DNA of 64,000 nt from Pseudomonas putida (GTDB taxonomy: Bacteria; Pseudomonadota; Gammaproteobacteria; Pseudomonadales; Pseudomonadaceae). Below are positions 26,828-35,147 of this stretch, one piece after another. The stretch is from assembly GCF_028682635.1 (NCBI RefSeq), contig NZ_JANHLK010000019.1, positions 1 through 64,000 on the forward strand, read 5' to 3'. Each line of letters begins with the position of its first letter. Positions within the stretch are counted from its first letter, which is position 1. Both the position numbers and the translations under genes were made by a program. The notes below the pieces were generated by a model. It had not been told where the DNA came from. It worked only from the letters and a program-made list of their open reading frames with translations, and did not search any database.

Positions 26828-27055
26828 TCAATGCCGCCGGGCCTCTCCCCGCTGATCAGCATCCAGCAGGTGCATCACCTCAGCCAAGTACTGGTCCAGC
26901 GCAAGGAATGCCCGCCAGTGCGCCTGGCTTTCCTGAACCCATGCGATCAACCTCGCGCGCGCCTTCAGATTGTCCGGTTCCAGGTGGGTTGCCATGAACA
27001 ACTCATAGGCCTTGATCGCTAACGCATCTGCCTCACGCTCGTTAGATCCGTCCAA
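26828..27055 (-). CDS. Small DUF4880/FecR-N-like protein
   Basis: This 75-aa protein reads EREADALAIKAYELF and ARLIAWVQESQAHWRAFLALDQYLAEV. That resembles the DUF4880 N-terminal helical module of FecR anti-sigma regulators, without the rest of FecR. It is divergent from the XRE regulator with palindromic repeats in between, so both may share an operator. It ends about 95 bases after ssb on the opposite strand. The call is tentative. Confidence 0.5.
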   Translation of the reverse strand: MDGSNEREADALAIKAYELFMATHLEPDNLKARARLIAWVQESQAHWRAFLALDQYLAEVMHLLDADQRGEARRH

Positions 27056-27083
27056 GTCGTAAGCTCCGTTTTGACGGGCGGGT

Positions 27084-27168
27084 TATCACACTCAATTCAG
27101 GTGATACGCCTCATAGGGTTGCTAGTCAACCTTATGAGGCGTTCATATATTCGGGTTGCTGGTCAACC
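27084..27168. promoter_or_regulatory. Operator array between the DUF4880-like and XRE genes
   Basis: Two near-identical dyads, GGTTGCTAGTCAACC (27117-27131) and GGTTGCTGGTCAACC (27154-27168), lie 37 bases apart centre to centre. The first is embedded in a longer inverted repeat with CGCCTCATA/TATGAGGCG outer arms (27108-27140). Another dyad, TATCAC/GTGATA, spans 27084-27106. The array precedes an XRE regulator, so autoregulation by cooperative dimers is the simplest reading. Confidence 0.65.
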
Positions 27169-27196
27169 ATATGGGTCGAATTGGAGAGCGCCCCCG

Positions 27197-27541
27197 TTGC
27201 CAGTCAAAGAGCCTAGCCCACAACACATCGGTCGCCAGTTGGCGAAGTATCGCCGCGCACGTGGTTTGACCCAAGAGCAAGTCGGTGAGTGTCTGGAAAT
27301 CGGCGCCGAAGCCGTATCGCGCTTTGAACGCGGCGTGGTCGAACTAACCGTCAACAAGCTGCTGCAATTGGCCGATATGTACGGCTGTCCCGCCGATGAG
27401 CTGCTGCTAGCCATCAGTCCTCGCCCGCAGGACCAAGGCCAGAAAATTGCATCGCTGATCAAGGAGCTTGGCGAAGCAGATAAAAAATTTGCCCTGGAGT
27501 TTCTGCAAACGCTGGCCGCTCACCTCGCGCAAAGAAAGTAA
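27197..27541 (+). CDS. XRE family helix-turn-helix regulator
   Basis: This 114-aa protein has a Cro/C1-type HTH at about residues 8-62 (GRQLAKYRRARGLTQEQVGE, then AEAVSRFERGVVELTVNKL), followed by a short helical tail. The TTG at 27197 is chosen because GGAGAG precedes it by 8 bases. The open frame extends 42 codons upstream across the operator dyads, which would be improbable coding. It sits just before topB and probably represses itself and its neighbours. Confidence 0.75.
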   Translation: MPVKEPSPQHIGRQLAKYRRARGLTQEQVGECLEIGAEAVSRFERGVVELTVNKLLQLADMYGCPADELLLAISPRPQDQGQKIASLIKELGEADKKFALEFLQTLAAHLAQRK

Positions 27542-27650
27542 CCATTCACCTCCATTAAACCGCCGATATGAACTCGGCGCATTCAGGTTTTCGCTGGTTC
27601 TCTCACGCCACACCGCCACCCTATCGGTACCTCACCGAGAGGGCCGACGT

Positions 27651-29627
27651 ATGCGGCTGTTTATTTGCGAAAAACCATCTCAAGCCCGCGACATCGCCCG
27701 CGTGCTGCAGGCCACCCGGCGTGGCGACGGCTGTTTGCAAGGCCAGGGGGCCACCGTCACCTGGTGCGTGGGCCATCTGCTGGAAACAGCACCGCCTCAG
27801 GCTTATGGTAATTACAAACGTTGGTCGCTGGAGGACCTGCCGATCATTCCTGCCCACTGGCAGTTGGTGATCAAACCCAAGGTCGCCAGCCAGCTGAAGG
27901 TCATTCAGCAACTGCTGCGCTCCTGCTCCGAGGTGGTCATCGCCACGGACGCCGACCGTGAAGGCGAGATGATCGCCCGGGAAATCCTTGAGCGCTGTCA
28001 GTACCAGGGACCGATTCTGCGCCTGTGGCTCTCCGCCCTCGACGATGCCTCGATTCGCAGGGCACTGGGCACGCTACGCCCAGGTGAACAGACCTTGCCG
28101 CTGTACCACTGCGCCTTGGCACGCTCACGCGCGGACTGGCTGGTGGGTATCAACCTGAGCCGGCTCTTCACCCTGCTCGGGCGCCGCGCCGGCTTCGACG
28201 GCCTGCTGCCGGTGGGGCGTGTGCAAACGCCGACGCTGCGCCTGGTGGTCCAGCGAGATCGGGCGATAGCGGGCTTTGAGCCTCAGCCGTTCTGGACCGT
28301 CGATGCGCAGCTGGAGGCCGACGGGACGGTCTTTCAGGCGCGCTGGCAGCCACCGACCGCAGCCTGTGACGAAGCCGGTCACTGCATTGACGAAGCGGTC
28401 GCACAGAGCGCGGCGCTGCGCTTGAGCCAGCTGGGGACTGCCCAGATCCGCCGCATCGAGGTCGAGCACGTGCGCGAAGGCCCTCCGCTGTCGTTCGATC
28501 TGGGCACGCTGCAAGAGATCTGCTCGGCTAAGCTTGGCCTCGGTGCCCAGGAAACCTTGGCGGTGGCCCAAGCCCTGTATGAAACCCACAAGGCAACGAC
28601 CTACCCACGCACCGACTGCGGCTACCTGCCGGAAAGCATGCTGGATGAGGTGCCGCGCGTACTCCACGCCCTGGCGGCGGCCGCCCCGTCACTCGGACAA
28701 TGGCTGAAGGAGGCTGACCCCAGCCGACGCTCCCGGGCCTGGAACAGCAGCAAGATCACCGCCCACCACGGCATCATCCCCACTGCTGTGACGCTAGACC
28801 TGACCCAGCTCTCTGAGCGCGAGCGAGCGGTTTACACGCTGATTCGCGCCCGTTACCTCGCACAATTTCTGCCCGACCATGAGTACCTGAAAACCCAGGT
28901 GGTGTTGCACAGTTACGAAGATCAGTTGCTGGCGCGCGGCAAGCAAATCCAGGCACGCGGCTGGAAGGCGGTGATCGACGAGGCCGACGGCAACGAACCT
29001 GTAGAGCACACCCAACGCTTGCCCACACTGCGCGAATCGGCAGCGGTGGCATTGACCGACACCACGATCAACGCGCAGCGCACACAGCCCCCCAAGCCCT
29101 ACACGGAAGGCACACTGGTCAAGGCCATGAAAACCATCGCCAACCAGGTGGAGGACTCACGACTCAAACAGAAACTCAAGGACAGCTGCGGCCTCGGGAC
29201 CGAGGCCACCCGAGCGGCGATCATCCAGGGCCTGATCGATCACGGGTACCTGACCAAGAAAAAACGCAGCCTGGTCGCCTCGGCGGCGGCACACACCTTG
29301 ATCGAGGCCGTGCCAGCGGAGGTCGCCGATCCGGCGCTGACCGCACTCTGGGAGCAGGCGCTTGATCGTATTGAGACGGGACAGCTGAGCGTCGAAACCT
29401 TTCTCGCCAGGCAGGCGGAATGGCTGACCCGGTTGGTGCGTGGCCACGCCTCGCTCACCTTGCAGCCACCGGCTACCAAAGGCCCGCGCTGCCCCGTGTG
29501 CCGCAGCGCCATGCGCCAGCGCAAAGGCCGCACCGGCAGCTTCTGGTCGTGCACCCGCTATCCGGAGTGCAAGGGCACCAAGCCGGTCGCCAAACCCAAG
29601 CGCACCAAGCAGCCAGGCGCCTTCTGA
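27651..29627 (+). CDS. topB: DNA topoisomerase III
   Basis: This type IA topoisomerase is 658 aa. It has an N-terminal TOPRIM domain (MRLFICEKPSQARDIARVL, with DADREGEMIA) and the catalytic Tyr in THKATTYPRTDCGYLPES. The C-terminal zinc ribbon has CPVC and a second Cys pair (FWSCTRYPECKG). It decatenates single-stranded regions and may aid replication or transfer of the ICE. The start at 27651 is preceded by GAGAGGG; the longer open frame overlaps the XRE gene and is not used. Confidence 0.93.
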   Translation: MRLFICEKPSQARDIARVLQATRRGDGCLQGQGATVTWCVGHLLETAPPQAYGNYKRWSLEDLPIIPAHWQLVIKPKVASQLKVIQQLLRSCSEVVIATDADREGEMIAREILERCQYQGPILRLWLSALDDASIRRALGTLRPGEQTLPLYHCALARSRADWLVGINLSRLFTLLGRRAGFDGLLPVGRVQTPTLRLVVQRDRAIAGFEPQPFWTVDAQLEADGTVFQARWQPPTAACDEAGHCIDEAVAQSAALRLSQLGTAQIRRIEVEHVREGPPLSFDLGTLQEICSAKLGLGAQETLAVAQALYETHKATTYPRTDCGYLPESMLDEVPRVLHALAAAAPSLGQWLKEADPSRRSRAWNSSKITAHHGIIPTAVTLDLTQLSERERAVYTLIRARYLAQFLPDHEYLKTQVVLHSYEDQLLARGKQIQARGWKAVIDEADGNEPVEHTQRLPTLRESAAVALTDTTINAQRTQPPKPYTEGTLVKAMKTIANQVEDSRLKQKLKDSCGLGTEATRAAIIQGLIDHGYLTKKKRSLVASAAAHTLIEAVPAEVADPALTALWEQALDRIETGQLSVETFLARQAEWLTRLVRGHASLTLQPPATKGPRCPVCRSAMRQRKGRTGSFWSCTRYPECKGTKPVAKPKRTKQPGAF

Positions 29628-29701
29628 GCGGGCATGTGTGACTTGACGGCGTACGGCAGCACTGGTGTAGTGATCAGGTCCGTCGCCGCTTGGCGTACCC
29701 A

Positions 29702-29748
29702 GACCGATTCGCTCCGGGCAGCTCGGTCAGACTCGAAGAGTTCGGAGC
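29702..29748 (+). ncRNA. STAXI-like pseudoknot, copy A
   Basis: Stem 1 GACCGA/TCGGTC (29702-29707, 29723-29728) encloses GCTCCG (29711-29716), which can pair with CGGAGC (29743-29748) downstream of a small hairpin (ACTC-GAA-GAGT). The shared GGCAGCTCG core links it to copies B and C, and every stem differs in sequence but keeps pairing. The context (topB, antirestriction gene) is that described for the STAXI motif. It may act as RNA or as single-stranded DNA. Confidence 0.6.
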
Positions 29749-30232
29749 CGCATTTCACTTTTTCTTCGGATTTCTCCCCAGCGTTTCAGGTCCCCAAGGT
29801 GGATGACCCGTGCGGCTTGTGTCAGGTCTCAGGGGTCATCCGCTTCGGCGACGATGCTCAGCACCGGTGCCCGCCGGCGAAACACTGGGCACCTTTTGTG
29901 CGCGGATGCGCGCCAGTTGAATTCGGCCCAGGCCACGACAAGGGTCGGTTGATCCAGGTGGATCGACAGCGGAGGTTTTGCGATGGACTCCGGTGTCACG
30001 TTACCGGGTCAAGGGTGGTCTAGCTCTTCCTAGCCTGATGACCGTCGGGCTATTTTTTCGTCACCCAGAATCCACTGAGTGCCACCCACTTCCGCCCGCC
30101 CGAGCCGCCCCTAATCCACTGTTGACGAGCCGTTGGCGTAGTCTTATAGATGAACTGCACACCGTTGTCGCTGACAGCGTTCAGGTAGCCGGAACCTTCA
30201 AGGCTACGCCCGCTTCGGGTGGTTCTCCCTCA

Positions 30233-30282
30233 GTGCGATCAGCGCTCGGCAGCTCGCACGGTCACCTGTCGGTGATGAGCGC
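30233..30282 (+). ncRNA. STAXI-like pseudoknot, copy B
   Basis: Stem 1 GTGCGA/TCGCAC (30233-30238, 30254-30259) encloses GCGCTC (30242-30247), complementary to GAGCGC (30277-30282). Between them is the hairpin TCACC-TGTC-GGTGA (30262-30275). It lies 100 bases before the STY4534 start. Flanking sequence ACCTTCAAGGCTACG and GGTTCTCCC is shared with copy C. Confidence 0.65.
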
Positions 30283-30382
30283 CCTTCTACCGACCACGCT
30301 TTCTTTGCACCTCCCCCTTGCGGAACTCACCAGCCGCCAGGGCCGGTGGATATCCGCGTTTCTGCTGAACAGGAGTTCCACC

Positions 30383-30910
30383 ATGACGACTGCAAGCCAT
30401 AATGCTCCCACCACTTACTTCAACCTGCACACCCAAGGCATTGGTTACTTGAACCGCGTTCGCGAAGTCCCTGTACGTCGCGGGCAACCGTTCATGGCCT
30501 GCGACATTGCCGCCTTGCACGGGGCCTCGGACGACGTCGAGTACACCCGCTTCGACTGCAAGGTCGCCAGCGGTGAAGCCGAACGGCTGATCCGTGAACA
30601 CCTGGAAGACGTCCGTGCTGAACGTAAGGTCCTGATCGCGTTTCGCATTGGCGACCTTTGGGTTGACCCCTTTCTTTACGAAAAAGGCGAGCGTAAAGGC
30701 CAACCCGGTGCCAGCCTCAAAGGCCGGCTGATCTTCATCGAGTGGATCAAGGTCGATGGCCAGTTCAGCTACCGAGCACCTGCTCGCACCGACTCCCCCG
30801 CCGCTATCGACGCTGCAGCGGAATCGGACCAAGCCGACACCGTCGCCGAACAGCACCAATCCGCCTCTGCCCCCGCGCGCAATTCCACCGCAGCACGTCA
30901 GTCTGCCTGA
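30383..30910 (+). CDS. STY4534 family ICE replication protein (DUF3577)
   Basis: This 175-aa protein of the DUF3577/STY4534 family has the conserved core TYFNLHTQGIGYLNRVREV and GQPFMACDIAALHGASDDVEY, followed by FRIGDLWVDPFLYEKGERKG. The last 40 residues are low-complexity Ala/Ser/Gln. Family members are ICE proteins tied to replication, reminiscent of SSB-like folds; the reaction is unknown. AGGAG lies upstream of the ATG at 30383. Confidence 0.85.
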   Translation: MTTASHNAPTTYFNLHTQGIGYLNRVREVPVRRGQPFMACDIAALHGASDDVEYTRFDCKVASGEAERLIREHLEDVRAERKVLIAFRIGDLWVDPFLYEKGERKGQPGASLKGRLIFIEWIKVDGQFSYRAPARTDSPAAIDAAAESDQADTVAEQHQSASAPARNSTAARQSA

Positions 30911-30977
30911 GGCACATTGACCGCCACCAACAGGCGCTCCCACGAGCGCCTGTTATCCACTCACGTCGGAGGCCGTC

Positions 30978-31235
30978 ATGGAAAGTTTCTGGCTCTGCGA
31001 GGACTGCCTGCAAGCGGTCGCGTACGACGATTTCAGCGCGCTTTCGCTGTATTACAGCGAGGCTGAAATCGAGCAACGCATCGCGCACCTGCGCACCGAA
31101 CTGCAGGCCCTGATGCCACTGAGCGCCGATTTCGATCCGCAGACCGGCGCCGGCATCGAGTCCTTTTCCACCCGAGCGTGCGAGGGATGCCAAAGCCCGC
31201 TACACGGTGCGCGTCATCGCTTCACGCGTCTGTGA
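30978..31235 (+). CDS. Small ICE protein with two Cys pairs
   Basis: This 85-aa protein has CEDC near the N-terminus (LCEDCLQAVAYDDFS) and CEGC near the C-terminus, spaced to form one zinc-binding site. The sequence between is helical. It lies between STY4534 and the RadC-like gene, a position where PFGI-1-class elements often carry such a small protein. GGAGG lies just upstream of the ATG. No function is known. Confidence 0.65.
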   Translation: MESFWLCEDCLQAVAYDDFSALSLYYSEAEIEQRIAHLRTELQALMPLSADFDPQTGAGIESFSTRACEGCQSPLHGARHRFTRL

Positions 31236-31302
31236 ATCATGCACTTCACCAGCCTGGGGCACTCCCCCCAGGGGGCGCTCCATCTCCCACGAGGAATTGC
31301 CC

Positions 31303-31797
31303 ATGAACACTGCCCTGAACCTGGTCGACGCGCTCGACCCGGCATTGGCCCAACGCGCCCATGAGGATGCACTGATCACCGAAGCCCTGCAGTTGCTGGA
31401 TCAACGTTACTTCCAGCGCGGCGAACTGCTGTTGACCCCCTCCGACGCTGCAGCCTACCTGAAACTGCGACTCGCCCCTTACCAACACGAGGTGTTCGCG
31501 CTGCTTTGCCTGGACTCACGCCATCGCGTGCTGAGCTTTGACGAACTGTTCACCGGCAGCATCGACGGCGCCTCCGTCTATCCACGCGAGGTCGTGATCA
31601 AGGCGCTGGAGCACAACGCCGCCGCCGTGATCTTTTGTCATAACCACCCTTCCGGTTGCCCGGAACCGAGCTCCGCCGACCGAGTGCTCACAGGACGCCT
31701 GACCGAGGCCCTGGCCCTGGTTGAGGTGCGCGTCCTGGACCACATCATCGTCGGCGCAGGCACCCCGCTTTCGCTCGCCGAAAATGGCTGGATCTGA
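31303..31797 (+). CDS. RadC-like JAB domain protein
   Basis: This 164-aa protein has a C-terminal JAB/MPN metalloprotease-like domain with the JAMM motif HNHPSGCPEPSSAD and the upstream Glu region SFDELFTGSIDG. The short N-terminal part lacks the helix-hairpin-helix of chromosomal RadC. Such truncated RadC proteins are typical of mobile elements; their substrate is not established. The start at 31303 follows GAGGA; an open frame upstream overlaps the preceding gene. Confidence 0.85.
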   Translation: MNTALNLVDALDPALAQRAHEDALITEALQLLDQRYFQRGELLLTPSDAAAYLKLRLAPYQHEVFALLCLDSRHRVLSFDELFTGSIDGASVYPREVVIKALEHNAAAVIFCHNHPSGCPEPSSADRVLTGRLTEALALVEVRVLDHIIVGAGTPLSLAENGWI

Positions 31798-31863
31798 CAG
31801 CCCATCCCTGCCCAGGAGGTCACCGCCAGTTCGGGGTGGCCTCTGCGCCTCTGGAGAACCATC

Positions 31864-32575
31864 ATGCCCCCATCCTTTCGTAATCCCTTCCTTCGCGGTT
31901 TCCGCGACCTGAGCTACGAACGCGTCGTCCAAATCAGCTAGGCCGACAATTGTCCACCCTGCTACCGCCCTCGGCACCGGCGCAAATCCAACTGCCCAAT
32001 GAGGCCATCAATTTCCAACCCTGCCTGTTCGATGACAACTGCGCGGTCATCACCGACGGCCGAAGCCTGCCCAGATTTGTCCGCATGCGCTGCCCGAGCG
32101 CCAGCCTGGGGAGTAGCGTGATCTACCAAACCATCGGCCATCACCTTGGATGCCCGATGCATCTTGGCGACCTCCCCAGCGAAGAGGCAGCACGGACCCT
32201 GATCGACTTGTTGTCCTTTTCCACGGGACACTACAGCCACAGTTGGGAGATCAGCTCTGCCCACCTGCCAACGACGGAATTCGAGTACCTGCAAGAGCGC
32301 GCTTGGCACCCTTCACCGACAGGCTTCTTCGAGTGCTTCGAACTCAGCAGCAGCCATGCCGTGGGGTGCAAGCTGTACTCGACCCCCTGGAGCATGCAGG
32401 CCGAAGGGCACTGCGGCTGCAGCGCCAGCGAAGTCAGCACCCGCATGCGCGATGACGATGTCCCGCCCGTGTTGTACAGCTGTTGCTCCTGGCAGGTCAC
32501 GCCGACACCCGCTTGCTGATCTTTGACCCCGACGCAGCGCCACTCCCGGAGTTGTCCCTATTCACTGAAGACTGA
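31864..32575 (+). pseudogene. DUF5983-like ICE gene split by two frameshifts
   Basis: Three frames together make one protein-like sequence. Frame 1 (from ATG 31864) gives FLRGFRDLSYERVVQIS and stops at TAG 31939. A second frame, open from about 31950 to 32516, carries NFQPCLFDDNCAVITDGRSL and HLGCPMHLGDL. A third frame continues with LLLLAGHADTRLLIFDPDAA and ends at 32575, just before a terminator. Intact homologues, as I recall them, run through all three parts. A TTG-started shortened version (31950-32519) could still be made. Confidence 0.55.
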
Positions 32576-32578
32576 CCC

Positions 32579-32603
32579 AAGGCGCCCCACAGGGCGCCTT
32601 TTT
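32579..32603 (+). terminator. Rho-independent terminator after the maintenance module
   Basis: GGCGCCC (32581-32587), a CACA loop and GGGCGCC (32592-32598) are followed by TTTTT. It separates the maintenance/replication genes from the conjugation operon that starts with pilL_N. Confidence 0.9.
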
Positions 32604-32706
32604 CATGAGTGCTTCACGGTAATCCGGACGGCCAGATTCGGTTTTTCGGTAGGAGCGCGGCTCGCACTTTCGCCAAGGTATCGGCAACTTCTGTCGAGAC
32701 CCGGAC

Positions 32707-33216
32707 ATGCATACCCCCACACTCTCCACCCTCGGACTGATGATCGCGCTGGCCGGCTGCAACACGTCGCCACCGGCGCCCGCCCCAGCAGCGCCATCAA
32801 TATCGCCGGCCTCACTGCAGAAGCAGAAACCCACGCTACCTAAATGGGTCCGCCAGGACCGATACACCCTGGCTAATACACAGCCGACCCTGGAGCAGCG
32901 CCAGCCGTTGTATCAGCTCATCAACGTGCAGATCGCTCCTGCTCTGCACGCGAATGTCGGTGAGGCACTGCGACACGTGCTGCAACGGTCGGGCTACTCA
33001 CTCTGCCCCGACAGCACAGCGGTGGATCGGTTGTTCAGCCGCCCTCTGCCCGCCGTGCACCACCAACTCGGACCGATTTCGCTGCTGGACGCCTTGACCA
33101 TCATCGGCGGACCGGCCTGGAGGATCAACATCGACCCGGTCGACCGGACCGTCTGCTATACCCTTCGCTCGCCACAGCCCCAACCGCCACTCTCGACATC
33201 GGAGATCGCGCCATGA
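32707..33216 (+). CDS. PilL_N-type ICE lipoprotein (TIGR03748 family)
   Basis: This 169-aa exported lipoprotein has the lipobox LAGC near residue 18, after a hydrophobic signal. The mature part has the conserved DRYTLANTQPTLEQRQPL and the secretin-like segment VGEALRHVLQRSGYSLC, similar to the N-domain of PilL. It is the first gene of the transfer operon in PFGI-1-class ICEs and probably forms an outer-membrane part of the transfer channel. It overlaps the next gene by 4 bases. Confidence 0.82.
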   Translation: MHTPTLSTLGLMIALAGCNTSPPAPAPAAPSISPASLQKQKPTLPKWVRQDRYTLANTQPTLEQRQPLYQLINVQIAPALHANVGEALRHVLQRSGYSLCPDSTAVDRLFSRPLPAVHHQLGPISLLDALTIIGGPAWRINIDPVDRTVCYTLRSPQPQPPLSTSEIAP

Positions 33217-33881
33217 AGGTCCACCGCTTTCAGGCCCTGTTGATCGGCGGCCTGTGCCTGGGCGCCGCCGTGCTTGCTGGCGAAACGTACAACCAACACC
33301 AGCAATTGGCCGAACTCCAGGCCGCAGCCCGCAGTGCCCCTGCCGACCCCGCTCCCGCGTTGCGGCGCGACGTCGATGCGCTCGGCAATACCCTCGCGAC
33401 ACTGCAACCGCAGGTGGCGGCGCTGGGAGACGCGCAAGGTCAGCACGCTTCGGCGCAGACGACGCTCAGCCAGCAGTTGGATGAGATGGCCGCGTCGCTT
33501 AAGGCCGTTCAAGCGGCACCGAGTGGGCCGAGCAGCGCCGACTTCAGTGCACTGGAACAGAGGCTTGGCAGGACAGAAATTGCGCTTGAGACCCTGTCGG
33601 CACGAGCCTCCGTGCCAGCGGCCGACACACGACCGGCGGCGCCCGTGGGCCAGAAAGCCAAGGCCAAAGCCCCGGCGCCTCCGTTGACCCTGCTGGGTAT
33701 CGAGACCCGAGGCGTGGTGAGGTTCGTTGCTGCCCTGCCCACCGGTGCCCACTCGCTGTCGACCGTGCACCTGCTGCAGCCCGGCGACAGCCTGAACGGT
33801 TGGCAGCTGCGCACGATCCGCGAGGACGAGGCCGTGTTCCACGTCCCCGGCCATGGCGATCGCACACTGCCCCTGCCGTGA
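33213..33881 (+). CDS. ICE membrane-anchored coiled-coil protein
   Basis: This 222-aa protein has an N-terminal signal anchor (FQALLIGGLCLGAAVLAG), a long Gln/Ala-rich coiled coil (about residues 30-130) and a C-terminal beta domain (LTLLGIETRGVVRFVAALP, LLQPGDSLNGWQL). The last part resembles PilP/TraP-like periplasmic modules. It sits between pilL_N and TIGR03759 and probably belongs to the inner-membrane/periplasmic scaffold of the transfer system. I do not recognise a named family. Confidence 0.7.
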   Translation: MKVHRFQALLIGGLCLGAAVLAGETYNQHQQLAELQAAARSAPADPAPALRRDVDALGNTLATLQPQVAALGDAQGQHASAQTTLSQQLDEMAASLKAVQAAPSGPSSADFSALEQRLGRTEIALETLSARASVPAADTRPAAPVGQKAKAKAPAPPLTLLGIETRGVVRFVAALPTGAHSLSTVHLLQPGDSLNGWQLRTIREDEAVFHVPGHGDRTLPLP

Positions 33882-33891
33882 AGAGGTGCTT

Positions 33892-34611
33892 ATGCTTCGA
33901 CTCTCCGTCCTCTCGCTGATCCTGCTCCCCACCTGCCTGCTGGCAGAGCCAAGATGGAGTGCACCGAACATGCTCGGCTCAGACCAGCAGTACAGCGAGC
34001 AGGCGCCGCTGGATCGGCAGCCTTCGGTCGCGACGCAGGCCAAAGTTTGGGGGCTAACGGATGACGAATGGACCAAGTTCAAGCAACTGCAGGCCGGGCC
34101 CCGCCACTACTGGTCGCCGCAGCTCGACCCTCTCACCACCCTGGGCGTGGAGGCCGAATCTGAGCAAGGGCGGCAACGCTACGCCGAACTGCAGGTTCGC
34201 CTCGAAGCCAAACGCGCAGAACGCGAGCTGGCTTACCAGAAGGCCTACACCGCCGCCTGGGCACGACTATTCCCGGGAATGCTGCCGGTGCAGGGTCTGG
34301 CCGATGAGTCCGCAACGTCGAGCAACACCCGCTATGCCCTGTTCGTGGAAGAACGCTGCCCGGCCTGCGCGACCAACACCCAGCAGTGGCTCCGTGCCGG
34401 CGCCCGCCTGGACGTGTACCTGGTCGGCAGCCAGGGTGACGACGCGAATCTCAGAAACTGGGCGCGTGGCGCAGGCATTACTCCAGCCCAGGTTAGCAGC
34501 GGTCAGGTCACCCTAAACCACGACCGCGGCCGGTGGTTCGCCCTGGGCGCCACCCGCCCGTTGCCGGCGCGCTTTCAGCAGGTGGATGGTAAATGGCAGC
34601 GCATCGACTGA
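33892..34611 (+). CDS. TIGR03759 family ICE protein
   Basis: This 239-aa exported protein has a signal peptide at residues 1-17 (LSLILLPTCLLA). Conserved features include WGLTDDEWTKFKQL, YWSPQLDPLTTLGVEA and a late CPAC pair (VEERCPACATN) that suggests a thioredoxin-like redox or disulphide role. It starts with GAGGTG upstream. Its end overlaps the transglycosylase start by 19 bases. Confidence 0.85.
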   Translation: MLRLSVLSLILLPTCLLAEPRWSAPNMLGSDQQYSEQAPLDRQPSVATQAKVWGLTDDEWTKFKQLQAGPRHYWSPQLDPLTTLGVEAESEQGRQRYAELQVRLEAKRAERELAYQKAYTAAWARLFPGMLPVQGLADESATSSNTRYALFVEERCPACATNTQQWLRAGARLDVYLVGSQGDDANLRNWARGAGITPAQVSSGQVTLNHDRGRWFALGATRPLPARFQQVDGKWQRID

Positions 34612-35147
34612 TCCTCACGCTGGCCTTGACCGGCGTGAGCGTCGTCCAGGCGGACGCCCTGCCTCCGCCCGCGTACCAGTTGGCCGCCGCGCGGGCCGGC
34701 ATTCCCGCCTCGGTACTGTTCGCCATCGCCCTACAGGAGAGTGGCACTCCGCTACGCGGTCGTCTCATGCCCTGGCCTTGGACCTTGAATGTCGCCGGCA
34801 CACCGCAGCGTTTTGCCAGTCGCGATGAGGCCTGTGCTGCGCTCAGGCTAGAACTCACACGCCATGACCCCAAGCGCATCGATGTCGGTCTGGGACAGAC
34901 CAACCTCGGCTACCACCCGGACCGCTACCCCAGCGCCTGCAATGCACTCGATCCACGGACGAACTTGGCCGTCACCGCCGAGCTACTGCGCGCGCATTAT
35001 GCCGACGTGGGTGACTGGGTCGTGGCTGCTGGCCGCTATCACCGTCCGGCCGGCGGTGCGCCCGCGGCGCGCTACCGCACACAGTTCAGTCGGCACTGGC
35101 AGCGCATCCAAGCGATCGCGTCCCTTCGCGGAGGGTCACAGCCATGA
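34593..35147 (+). CDS. Lytic transglycosylase (SLT domain), conjugation
   Basis: This 184-aa exported protein has a signal peptide at residues 1-20 and a soluble lytic transglycosylase domain. The catalytic Glu is in LFAIALQESG, and the conserved GLGQTNLGYH and NLAVTAELLRAHYADVGDW follow. It opens the peptidoglycan so the transfer channel can be built. It overlaps both neighbours, as expected for a tightly packed operon. Confidence 0.9.
   Translation: MAAHRLILTLALTGVSVVQADALPPPAYQLAAARAGIPASVLFAIALQESGTPLRGRLMPWPWTLNVAGTPQRFASRDEACAALRLELTRHDPKRIDVGLGQTNLGYHPDRYPSACNALDPRTNLAVTAELLRAHYADVGDWVVAAGRYHRPAGGAPAARYRTQFSRHWQRIQAIASLRGGSQP

Larger units (their letters stand above)
29628..30382 (+). 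other. Long structured leader between topB and the STY4534 gene
   Basis: These 755 bases have no credible gene. They contain pseudoknot copies A and B, and a DNA stretch at 29780-29990 that is open in one frame (with CGLC and HRCPP) but lacks a start site and domain. The arrangement is that of a long untranslated leader. The longer open frame that begins at 29978 is not accepted because its N-terminal half overlaps copy B. Confidence 0.6.

Noticed and set aside
29978..30382. N-terminal extension of the STY4534 frame
   Set aside because: It crosses pseudoknot copy B and lacks conservation; AGGAG plus ATG at 30383 gives the family N-terminus.
33156..34082. 308-codon minus-strand frame
   Set aside because: It is antisense to three conserved transfer genes that overlap in proper coupled order.
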